The notes beneath the pieces were generated by a model. That model had not been told where the DNA came from. It saw only the letters and a program-made list of their open reading frames with translations, and made no database searches. The position numbers and the translations under genes were made by a program. From Drosophila pseudoobscura (Eukaryota; Arthropoda; Insecta; Diptera; Drosophilidae): a stretch of 64,000 nucleotides of DNA. Location of the stretch: the NCBI RefSeq assembly GCF_009870125.1, contig NC_046683.1, forward strand, positions 51,165,869-51,229,868, read 5' to 3'. Shown piece by piece: positions 47,538 to 57,984 of this stretch (position 1 is its first letter; every line of letters begins with the position of its first letter).

Positions 47538-50079
47538 CGGTGCATGTGGATGACCTCCTGGCGGTAGTTGTCGAACACCTTCATTTCGAAGGGTCGCGAC
47601 GGACCGCAGCAGTTGCGCGTGCAGCAGTCGTTGTCCTCCACCGCGTAGTACACCTTCTGGCCAAGCGCGTTCTTGATGGAGAACTTGTTGTTGGTCTCGA
47701 AGCCGGTGAAGGCCTCGAGCAGCTCCACCTTCTGCTTAACCAAAAGCTGGTCGATAGTCGTAAGGTATTCCAATCCGCGCGGACAGTTCGGAATTCCGGC
47801 TGGTATACTCATCCAGTCGCCTAGAACAGTTCGGAATCAATTAGAGTTGGTCTTCGCGTAATCTTACGTCCTAAATTGAATCAACGCGCACAAAAGGCAC
47901 ATCTTGTTTATCTCGTTGCCAGTGTGTCAATTGGTCAATGTCGCCACACAATTGCTGGCCTTACTAATTGAAGGCCTCAGAGGGAGGGCCCAGCCCCAGT
48001 GCATGGCCCATTGTTCGACTTCAAGGCACGTATCACGGCTTTTGTATCTAATCTCTGCGAAGAAGATAAGCTTTATGGCAAAATCTCATGTGCTCTCCCC
48101 CCCGTTAAACCTCGAATTTCATCATTAGAGCAACACATCGCACGAGAAGCCTGAATGGGTTCTAATTGATTGATTTTAACTAGTTCTGGTCCCAAGAGTC
48201 GCCCAAAGAAGGAGTACTGGGTACTGTACTGGGTGGTTCCATCCAGCTCACCTTCTGTCCTCTTCGCTTATGTAGTAGTCGTAGCCCTTTCGCTTGGCGG
48301 ACTTGTTCAGACGCATCGTGTGTCGCAGCTTCTTGGGCAGCGGCTTGTTCGCCTCTCGGCAGACCAGCTGCTTGAGCGTCTGCGATCTGGAGCAGAGGTG
48401 AGTGTACTTGCTGTAGATCGTGTGCCAGATGAGGCGTATCACCTTTGAGCCGCCGCTAACACCGGCGCCTCTCTGCTCCCCATGCTCGCCGCTCAAATCC
48501 AATGTGGAAATGTAATTTGAGGCAGCACCTGGGGCAGGGACTGCGACTCCGACTGCGACTGATTCTCCTGCGGTTGACATGGCGAACGCGATTGAATGAC
48601 GACCACTTGCAAAGCTGTACAGAGATGAACTGAGGCGTCTGGCACCGTCCGAGCACACAAGTTGACATCTACCGAGGCTGTGTGTGCGTTTGTGTGTGCG
48701 GAAAATCAACGTAGTCTACATAGTCGAGCGTTTTAAATGCCGCTTTGTGTTACTTTATTGGTCCAATTAAGGCTTCCCGATAAGCGTCGGGCTCCGCACG
48801 GAGCCGTCGAGTTTCGGACGGACATCAGAAGAGCAAAGAACACTCTGACAATGACGGCAGGCAAACGCATCTCATCTATGGACCTGATAAGCACAAGAGC
48901 CCGCCGAATCTCTCGGGGCTAGGCAAATATTTACCCACGGCATATTTCGGTTTTTCAGTTTAGTGTTAGATCGAACACTTTGTTCTGCCCCGATTCCCCA
49001 CCTCAACATCCACGAGCGGCTTTCTGCTGCGATTCTGGATGATGGGTTCATTGGATGCGGCCCCGGAGAACGTTAACGTTACTCTAGCTGATTGGACAGT
49101 ATCGCGAGTGGCGGTGCATTGACACGGCACGTAAACAAACAGAGATGCGGCTGTATTGATAACTTGCCTCCGCCCATTCCGGGTCCCATGCCCGGCTGCG
49201 GCTGAGCGGGCGGCATTCCTGGCTGCGTGACAATCGGCTGCTGCGGTGCTCCGGCCGGACCCGGTGGATATCCAAAGTGCTGGGGAGGTCCCGCCGGCCC
49301 GGGGGGATAGCCGAAGGACTGCTGCGGCGAAGGTCCTCCTCCGCCTCCGCCTCCGCCCATATATGGCGGCTGTCCTGCCCCATAGGGTGGTGCCTCTCCG
49401 TAGGGCGGCATCTGTGGCACTGGAGCGTAACCCTGTGGCTGCTGGCCCGGCACAAAACCCTGCAAACACAAAGAGTAGAGTCGAGTGAGGAATGTTCAAT
49501 GGGTGGGCGTTCTGCGGAGTACTTTGTTCCGTTCGTAAAATCTATTAATAATTTGTTCCGCTTATCAAGTTCTATTCGCTTAGGATCGGGGGAATCAACA
49601 AAAGCAAATGAAATGTGTTAATCCCGTTTCTTGTTTCTGCTGGGGCTCGACTTCGAACCTTTCTCTTCACCGTTCCGCTGCTTTCTGACCAATAACTTTT
49701 GTATAATCACAAAAACTAAGTGTAGAACGCTTCCGCTTGATAAGCCAGCCCCGTGCAGATTGGCTAATAGCTGTGTTAATAGTTACAAACGACAAGCAAT
49801 GATTGATACTGAAGATTCCTGAGGTATGACGTCATGGATGTGTACTTGTCGCTGCTGCAACGCCCCCTAGTCGGTCTCTGGGGACGGACGGCCCGTGTCA
49901 TGACTCACGTAGTTCATTGGCGGCTGTCCCGGCGGCTGGTGGTGCGGCGATGGTGCGTACGGATGATTCGGGGCCGCTGGCGGAGGATAGCCGTAGCCCT
50001 CGGCTGGCGGTGCGTTTGGCTGGTATCCAGCCCCGAATCCCGGCGGCACGTAGCCCCCCTGGTTCACGTTGCTGTGCAT
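46763..50079 (-). CDS. scramb1: Phospholipid scramblase 1, five exons, 390 aa
   Basis: Exons 49,909-50,079; 49,168-49,459; 47,330-47,820; 47,101-47,259; 46,763-46,822. The frame is open throughout. Residues 1-154 are a Pro/Gly/Tyr/Gln-rich region with PPxY-like and FGYPPGPAG repeats, as in the N-terminus of vertebrate PLSCR1, where it mediates protein binding. The scramblase domain follows: [19 protein letters not shown], the [11 protein letters not shown] cysteine cluster, [12 protein letters not shown] (calcium-site region) and the C-terminal hydrophobic helix ending FLI-DAMFFEK with a short tail. Intron 2 (47,821-49,167) starts with GC rather than GT and contains a nested open frame. The start at 50,079 is chosen because it opens the proline-rich region; an in-frame ATG further upstream precedes unrelated basic sequence. 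The 3' half lies inside the 1,843-bp duplication. Confidence 0.92.
48248..48580 (-). CDS. Nested ORF (110 aa) in scramb1 intron 2, function unknown
   Basis: The start is 51 nt after a strong Inr+DPE promoter on the same strand. The product has an Ala/Gly/Val-rich N-terminus with no clear signal peptide, then a basic half (for example [18 protein letters not shown] and [20 protein letters not shown]) and an acidic end (YYISEEDRR). The last codons overlap a perfect donor (AAG|GTGAGC, 48,246-48,251). Splicing to a good acceptor (tatcttcttcgcag, exon from 48,054) would end the protein EEDRD instead of EEDRR. Splicing to scramb1 exon 3 would be out of frame. It may be a separate nested gene or an alternative 5' exon of scramb1 with translation restarting at the internal MSIPAG. 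No family is recognised. Confidence 0.45.
   Translation of the reverse strand: MSTAGESVAVGVAVPAPGAASNYISTLDLSGEHGEQRGAGVSGGSKVIRLIWHTIYSKYTHLCSRSQTLKQLVCREANKPLPKKLRHTMRLNKSAKRKGYDYYISEEDRR
48600..48633 (-). promoter_or_regulatory. Inr + DPE core promoter inside scramb1 intron 2
   Basis: Initiator TCAGTT (48,628-48,633, A+1 at 48,631) has GGTCG at exactly +28 to +32 (48,600-48,604), which matches the DPE consensus RGWYV at the required spacing. Confidence 0.6.
49162..49168 (-). promoter_or_regulatory. scramb1: Non-canonical GC splice donor of scramb1 intron 2
   Basis: The exon ends GGAG and the intron begins GCAAGT. Reading phase requires this exact join: phase 1, giving ...[13 protein letters not shown]. 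All other donor positions fit consensus, the usual pattern for GC-AG introns. Confidence 0.7.
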
Positions 50080-50219
50080 TGTCTCCGTCTCCTCTGATGC
50101 TCTCCTTGTGCGTTGTTCTTGCTGCCCGACTGCGGCGTTTTCCTTGCCACGCCCCACACGAATTCGCAAACAACGCTGCTTTATTTTGCTTTTGTTTTGC
50201 ACGCACTTTCTTCGTTTTT

Positions 50220-50340
50220 AATTGCGAGATTATTCGATCAGCTGGCTGTTGTTATCATTATCGACCTGTCGATTTATCGGTCAAATATACCAAAGTATAT
50301 TTTCAAAATATACCGATAAAAATATACCAAAATATAACCA
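50220..50340 (-). promoter_or_regulatory. scramb1: scramb1 upstream region with triple Ohler motif 6 and DRE-like sites
   Basis: On the minus strand TTTGGTATATTT occurs at 50,283-50,294 and 50,320-50,331, and ATCGGTATATTT at 50,306-50,317. These fit the fly core-promoter motif 6 (KTYRGTATWTTT) with at most one mismatch. TATCGAC / TCGAT / TTATCGG, DRE-like, lies at about 50,256-50,281. Together they indicate a broad housekeeping-type promoter about 150-250 bp upstream of the start codon. Confidence 0.5.
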
Positions 50341-50769
50341 CTCAACTGCCCCTGTATTTAAACTGGTGAACAGCGAAAACCGCGAAAAATTAGTACTCCA
50401 TCCACGATATGTCTTTCACTTGAACTTTGCTAATTTTCGTTGAGTGTATTTTAATATCCACTGGTCGGGAAATCGAATTCATCGATTTTGATATTCGTTT
50501 TAGTATTATTAGCTAATTAGGAGGGCTAGGGGCCTTAACACATAATTTTGTCCGATTGATGAATCATTTTTTCACATGATAATCGTAGCCGATGACTGCC
50601 GCATCGCGCACTCTCTCTCTCTTTCAGTCTTATGTATCGGCTGAAAAAAAACACGGAAAGAAAGAGAGGAATTATTGCACTCCGTTTATCCCGTTTCCAC
50701 CTATTTTATTAGAATTTTAAAATATTTTATCTTTTCCATTTTTTTCGCAACATCTCTCTCTCTCTCTCA

Positions 50770-50865
50770 CTGTCACACCAGCCGTTATAACTCTCTTTCC
50801 TTCGCCGGGAGGGGCATGGCACACAACACACTGCACGAGGAAGAGTGTGAGAGCGAGATGTTGCC
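50770..50865 (-). mobile_element. Dispersed repeat family, copy 1 (core, reverse orientation)
   Basis: Read in reverse complement it shares the block cttcctcgtgcagtgtg (50,827-50,843) and the following ...ctcc-gGCGA...ATAACgGCTG and CT-rich flanks with the two copies below. Only the core of about 100 bp is clear. Confidence 0.5.
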
Positions 50866-52639
50866 TTCCTGCTTCAAAATTTAAAATCTGCCGCGCACCG
50901 CTGTGGTTGCAATTTTGTGTTATCGATTATTCTTTTTGCTCTTTGCTCGCGGATAACAGGTGACGCCGCTATGTTGTTGCTATTGGCCCATAGATGGCGC
51001 TAGGCGTCAAATACGTCTGGCAGCCCGGATCGCAGCCCAGCCTCCCATGGTGTTATGACATTATACTTTGCTGCAAAGAGAGAGATGAAATGAGAGAAGG
51101 AGCGCAAAATTAGTGGTCGTAGCCAGACACCTAGACACCTCTTCCGGCTATCAGGCGATGAACTGTGGTCCTATTTGTGACAAAATCATGTTTTCCAACA
51201 CACACAGCCAGCCAGCCAGCTAGTAAAATTGGATCTGAAAAATGTAACAATCGAACGGCAGCAGTGCTCCCAGCTGTACTGGAGAGCCATATATTTCTAC
51301 CGCTCTGTTTTCAGAGTTAGTCAGTCGGCAAAGTCTTATGTCATAAGGCACGAATTGATTTTTTAGTTAATACAATCTCTTTGAATTTTGCTCGCACTTG
51401 TCATGAAAGATGGGAAAAACCTAGGTGGAGAATAAGGAACCAAGACCACTAGTTATGTTCTAAAGTCTAATGTCATATGGCCACTGCAACCACAAATCAC
51501 TCGCTGGTCTGGCAACACTTACGAACTCGACTAGTCCGGCAACTCTACATCCTCGACTACCACGCACAGTGGGACATTCGACCATTTCAGCTTTCTAAAC
51601 TTATAACTTCTGAACGAATGAATTCTTTTTCATGAAATAAACCGCCTTTAAAAGGAAAATCTTCCAAAATTTAAACTGCACAAGCACATGGGGCTGGGTT
51701 GGCTAGAAGCTTTACTATACCTTGTCAAATTTGAACTCTGTTGCCATTGCATATTTGCCCATGTAAAATGTACAATTTGAACTTATTTCTTGACTTATTT
51801 CTTGATCGATACAACTTTTTTAATGGTCAATTTCACTGCAGATAAACATTTTATATTTCATTTTTAGCTTAATTGAATTTTTACATAACCAAAAAAAAGC
51901 TCACTTTTTACGAATTTTGATCCTGCGTGTACCTGCGGGGCATCGCTTTTTTGGCTGTTTTTAGTGCGAGGCTGCTCTAGATGGCCTTGTTGCTGTAAGC
52001 TGCCTAGATAGTCACTTATATACATACATATGTATGTAGTATAACGGTTACGAAATATTCCAAACAATTATTTTTGTATTTTTGCTATTTTTGTAAGTCA
52101 AATCAAAGCTGTTTTGTCCAACCGATGATATTGTGGGAATTGTGAATATTTTTTGTTAGTTAATAAACCAATTCCAAATTTTTCAACAAGTATATAAAAG
52201 CATTGCTTATTGTAATATAAAATGGTGTGATTTAATAGAAAAAACTGTCATTCTTTGGAAAATTTTAATGCTAGATACCTTCGGCATTCTTTCAAAAACT
52301 TTAATGATTTGTTTATTATTTTGTTGGTAACTAAAGTCACAAAATAAGAACTCACAATACAACAAAAATTTAAAAACAAAAAATTTCTAAGTTTAAGAAA
52401 CATAAAAAATAGTAGAAAACTTTAACTTTGGCTCGATATAATTTTGGGTATAGCCATTCCTATACTATGAAACGTCATTCAATCATCAGCTGTATTGTAA
52501 GTGCGCAAAGACACAAAATCGCTGTTTTGAAATTTTAAATAAAGATTTTAGGCTTTTGGGGCTTTTTAACGGGTCTTAATACTATTGGGTTGTGTTTAAC
52601 ACAAAGAAGAAGAAGCCTTTCCGGCCCCATAAAGTACAT

Positions 52640-53050
52640 ATATTTTTCATCTTCATCAAGAGCCAAGACGATATAGCCATTTCCGTCTGCCCGTCTTTCC
52701 GTCCGTCCATCTGTCCGTCTAGTTTGACGCCTAGTTCTCCGTGACTATAAAAGCTGGATCAACAAAATGTTGTATCCAGACACCTTTGATATCAAACTAA
52801 CGAAAAGGCACAAAAGACTGAAATATATTGCATCCACAATTTGAAGATACGAGAAAACCAATCGTAGAATCGTCGGGAATGGCCTAATCGCGGATCAGAT
52901 CGGATCTTTATTATAGCCAGAATGAAGAAATAAAATTGCAGTGGCTACGCAATCCCCAGCGCCAGTCCTCCCTCTCTCACTCTCTCTCTCTCGCACTCTT
53001 CCTCGTGCAGTGTGGGCCCTCCGGCGAGATAAAACGGCTGATATTGGTGT
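52640..53050 (+). mobile_element. Dispersed repeat family, copy 2
   Basis: About 400 bp with, in order: GATATAGCCAT-type start, TCCGTC repeats, GTCTAGTT...TATCCAGAC, GATATCAAAC, GATCAGATCG...TTATAGCCAGAATGA, a CT run, cttcctcgtgcagtgtg (52,998-53,014), and AACGGCTGATatTG. No ORF or long terminal inverted repeat is seen, so it is a non-autonomous element of unassigned class. Confidence 0.6.
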
Positions 53051-54751
53051 GAGAATAGAAAATAAGAGACAGATGTAAATACAAAATGTACAGAAAAATG
53101 GAAACAATAAAATCTTGTATACAATCTCCCAAACGGCTCGACAGATTTTTATGAGATTTTGTTTGGCAAAAAATTAAATCGTATATTAAATAAAAATGCT
53201 CACATACATATGTATAGACTACTCATATGTGAGTACCGGGTATAAAAGTCCCAACGTTCCCCCTCGTTTTTATTTTATTATATATCTACCACACACAGAA
53301 ATTAATCTTATTATATTATGAATTATGTACATATATGTATACAAGTTTTTATGAAACAAAAAATTTTATTTAATTAAATTTGTTACATTTTTTTGAATAA
53401 AAAAATTAATTTGTTCTTTTTAAAAACCTATTACGAACATGGCAACCATAAAATAAAGAAATACAACTTTTTTGTTCTCCTTTCGGTTAGAGCTTCATTC
53501 GGGTATAACGAGTGTCATTATAACCGGACTCTACTGTATTTTATTAGACAGTCTTTTGAATCTTCTATTTCTTGGCCTTTTAGTGAGAAGTCTGGCTTGT
53601 AGATTGGGCTGCGTGTAGTTGTATAACATACCTACCACCATAGAATCCCTTGGATCTTTTTCGATGTCCTTATATAAAACGTACCAGAAAGCATTACATA
53701 TTTTTGTTTAAATTTTTGACTAGGCAACTCCCCCAGCATATTTCCGTTTGGGACTCGACATAGACTTGCTTTCCAGCTTTAGCCATAACCGACCGCTGAA
53801 TGACAATCAAAATGAGACCAGAAAAAACATGCTGAACCAAAGGCAACTACCAGGGCTCGAAACAGAGGATCAATACTACTAAAACTATCTCTCGAAATGA
53901 ACCGAATACACCACGGACCAAGCTGCTGCCATCCATCATGCATGGCCTCTGCACGTGCTTCAGGAAGGATATTCAGGCATCAGCAGCAGATATGTTATAT
54001 GGTTGGACACACGTTACGCTTTCCCCACATGACTTTGCCAGCCAGCCAGTTCAGGAAAAGGATGCCCGAGTGTAAGTCCGATTCCTGCTCCACATTATAT
54101 ATAAAAAAAATGTAAGAAACGCGTGTAATTTTCTAGACTTTAACTGTCGGAACAGCAAGGCTAAAGGTTTAAAGTATTTTCCACTTTAAGACAATGCATT
54201 TTATTTATTTAATCATTACCCTTTTGTATGATTTGCTTGTTTAACTCGGGTTTTCCCTGTATTATTAAGAGGAAATAAATTTCAAGCATATTTTACACGA
54301 CAGAAAAAAAAGACCATTTTGTATGCCACACACACACACGCACACACTCACATACATACAACCAGCCCACATTTTTTTCTAATGTGAGGCTGGGTGAAAC
54401 GCGTCGGGGAGGGAGTGCGAGGGAGAGCGAACTAGCGGGCGGAGGGCGAGAGGGCGAGAGGGCGGCGTAGTTAGCGCATAAAAATGGCGGTTTCCGACGC
54501 AAAACGCAAAACGCAAAACAGATATGGAGAAAAAAATCCACTCCCTGGCGGAGGGCGGGGCGGGTGTTCTGCCAGGGTGAGACGCTGTTCTTGCTGCTGC
54601 GGCAGTGCGACAGAGAGAGAGAGAGAGAGAGAGGGAGGGCGAACAGCACAAAAAATGCTAAAAAAAATGTGTGTATAGAAAAAAATTGCGAGCAGAATCC
54701 ACCCCGTGGCAGAGCCGGGGTCCTGGACAGCCAACAGACGTCACTCACTCA

Positions 54752-54793
54752 AACACACACACACACACACACACAGGCACACACACACACACT
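54752..54793. repeat. (CA)n microsatellite pair
   Basis: Two CA runs separated by AGG. Confidence 0.95.
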
Positions 54794-55767
54794 ATTGTAA
54801 TTACCGATACAAATGCAAGGCGAATAATCATCAGCAGGGCTCCCGCAGAAAGGACGCCAACCCTGAACCTGGGCAAGGTCCTGGAGCAGATTAAGTCGCT
54901 GAAGCCGCTCCAGGGTCATGGAAAGGAATGATAAAATGAGCGCCTAATGCGCCATATAACGCGATATTCATGCATCTCTGGGGAGCAGGATGGCTGGCTG
55001 GCTGGCTGGCTGGTGGCGCACACGTTTAGCACATTCAATTAGATGGCTTTGTAACAAAGCCACCAGCAGAGAAGGAGCATATAGATACATGTGTATCCAT
55101 GTGTTGGCTTGGGCAAAAATGCACCAAAAATCAACGGCAAACATAGACATGTGGGGCTTCCCAATATGAATCATTCAAGAGGCTACCCACGGCGCACCGA
55201 AGAATCGCACCGAAGGCTGCTGACTCATTAGCCGGGCCGAGACTTCCTTTCGGAACGAAAGGACCAAAGGCTGCTTTTGGCTATCGCAGAGCTGATCTAA
55301 TTTATGTGCTTGTCCCTCGGCTGAGGCCAGGCAGCTATCGCCGATGTGTGCGAACGGCGACAATAAATCAAGTTTTCAAGATTCCATCTAATGTCCCGAT
55401 CGATCAAAACCCCTTTGGCACGCGGCCAACGACATGAAAACATCTGCTCTTTTCGGGGTCCATGAACAGGCTGGCAATAGAGCCATCAGTCGATGGTATT
55501 AGTAGGGGCTACGAATAACGAAAAGAAGCTAAATAAAACTAAGTCGGAAAGAAATCGCATGCCTCTGATCGACGGTCTTTCGGATCAAGAAAGTTGATGG
55601 AACCATTAAAGAATACAAATTCGACGATTGGTGAATGTTATAAACAAAAATTCGGAGGGATATTCACTGGGATAGGCTTCCTGTTGTTCGGCAGGTGGCA
55701 AAGCACTAGAGAATACCAGAATTTTCTAGGGTTTAAACCCACAAAGTATTATTTATCAGCCTCAAGA

Positions 55768-56110
55768 GGAGAGTCGATATAGCTATGTCTATAGTTCTAT
55801 ATAGTTCGTCTAGTTCTCAGAGACTAGAAGACTTTGTATCCAGACTCGTGTGATATCAAACCCCTTTTCGACCCCACAAAGAACGAAAATCTGCGGCCAC
55901 CAAAATCACAGAATCATGGAGAAAGACCATGTCTAACAGATGGCTAAATCTGGATCAGATCGAATCATTATTGTAGCCAGAATGAACAAATGCAGCTCTA
56001 TCCCTCTCTCTCTCTCTCTCACACACACGCACCCTTCCTCGTGCAGTGTGCTCCGCTCTGAAGGAGGAGAGCTGGGTATAACAGCTGATGTTGCGTAGGT
56101 GTGTGAAAAA
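55768..56110 (+). mobile_element. Dispersed repeat family, copy 3
   Basis: Same block order as copy 2: GTCGATATAGCTATG, GTCTAGTTCTC, GTATCCAGAC, GATATCAAAC, GATCAGATCGAATC...TGTAGCCAGAATGA, a CT run, cttcctcgtgcagtgtg (56,034-56,050), AACAGCTGATGTTG. The gccattccgtctgtcc-type stretch of copy 2 is missing. Confidence 0.6.
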
Positions 56111-57925
56111 AGAAGAAAAAAATCATCATAAATCATAAGCTCACATATGTAATGGCTGATTACCGCCCGCCTTTTCCACTATTATTGCTAGGTATTTCTA
56201 TATTTTATGTTCCCTATTTACTCTTATTATTTACAAAATTATTACTAGCAAGCATTCAGCTTATTTGAGCTTAAAATGTATTTGGCATCTGGATTCGGTC
56301 GGTCTCCACATACGAAATCCCCTCAACAAAATCCCCATTACGTCGGGTCAGTGAGGCGTGGGAACCCATGCCCAGCCCCAACCCCAACCCCAGCAGCAGA
56401 CAACAAAAAACAACAAAAAAAATGTGTCAAGAAGCAGCCTGGGGCAACGTGCAACCTGCAACCTGCAGCCTGCAACAGCGACTGCGACTGCGACTGCGAC
56501 TGCATTTGGTCAATGACCAGTTGGGGACCGATTGACCAGATGGATGACCCTCGCGTACAGAGTGCACGCAGAACGGAAGGGGAGCTGGGACTTCAGTGTC
56601 CATGTGTGCATATGCCAAATGCAATCACGATGTCGTGATTACCCAAAACGAATGACAGGAAATTCAGCAACAGAACCAGACACAGATACGACTGCAGTGG
56701 CAGTGGTCGAGAGGTAGAGGCACAACATACCACCTGCCACAGAATCAAACTCGAACCCAAATCCTGAATGCGTGATGATTCCCCAAGCTACTTCACCTTG
56801 CCGTGGGTCAGTAACGGCTGCGTGACACCGACTCCGAAGCGGCGAAGCGGCGATGGGGGGGAGTGGGGCAGGCGTGGACAAAAGGGTGAAAGTGTTTTCT
56901 AGCTTAATTGCTTAATTACGATCTGCCCGGACACTGGCCGGGCAGCGGCCGGCGGAAAGAAGGTCAGACCTGCTCCTGGAAAAACTGGGTCAACAAGAGG
57001 AAGAAAAAGGGTTATATACAAAAATCTTAATGAGTTTTCATTTGGCCTTTTCTACCTCCCCGCTGGCCACCGCTTGCCACCGCTTGCTCTGTGAAACGTT
57101 TTCTAATTAAAAGCACAATGACCCCGACTCGGGCCCGGGCCCGTGCCCGGGTCCTGGTGACCCTTTCGGCCAGAACAGGACGTGGAGTGGGGTTGGAGTG
57201 GGGTTGGAGTGGGGTGGAGTGGGGCTTATGCTAATGACTCAGGCACGCACTTCGCTCAGGGCGGCTCTCCGTCGCCGTCGCCGTCTCCGTCTCGGGGCTG
57301 CTGGCAAATTAATTATCAAGTGTTGAACTTGAACTTGTCGGGATGTCTGGATGTCGGGATGTCTGACCGTTTTTAAAGAGAACTCTTATCGATTTTCGCG
57401 CTGCCAGAAGAGCCACGAACGGGTTTGGCGGGACCTTGTCTGGACGCCACATGTCAGGGCCAAAGATTTAAATCAGAGCCGACAGCGGCACCGGAACTGG
57501 TGCTGGGCTCGGGGCTGGGCTATATTTTTATTTTTTTCTGTGCCTCTTTCTTTCGGTTTCGGTTTCGGTTGCGTTTTCGGTTTGGTTTATTTCGTCGAAC
57601 CCCCTTGTTTTTCGGCGCTTTGTCCGCGCCGAGTGGCTGAGGCTCAACCCTTTGGCAGGACTTTGGGCAGGACTTTGACAGGATGCTGCTGGTGGCTGGT
57701 GGCTGATGGCTGGTCGCCGCTACACGGTAATTGCTTATTTAAGTGCGCGCCTTCATCCTTTTACGGGATGGATGCCAGGATGTGCATGCTGAAATACCAA
57801 AAAAAAAAAAAAAAACCAACGCGAAACAAAAGCAAAACCAAATGCCCTGTGTAATTACTGGATGAGAGAGGGAACCGGCCGGGGAAGGGCGGTTGAGTAG
57901 CCATCCGGACGGGGCAGCTGTCTAG

Positions 57926-57984
57926 CCGGACGAGGACGGGGACGAGGACAGGGACGAGGACCGGGACGAGGACGAGGACGCGGA
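57926..57984. repeat. GACGAG / GGGACG hexamer array
   Basis: About nine to ten six-base units. It reads as an Arg-Pro or Val-Leu polymer on the minus strand without gene evidence. Confidence 0.8.

Noticed and set aside
43360..47824. Plus-strand frames through the scramblase cluster (up to 172 aa)
   Set aside because: Antisense shadows of scramblase exons and introns, repeated only because the locus is duplicated.
47330..48580. Nested ORF spliced directly into scramb1 exon 3 as an in-frame alternative N-terminus
   Set aside because: The donor is phase 2 and exon 3 needs phase 1; the join hits a stop after about 27 codons.
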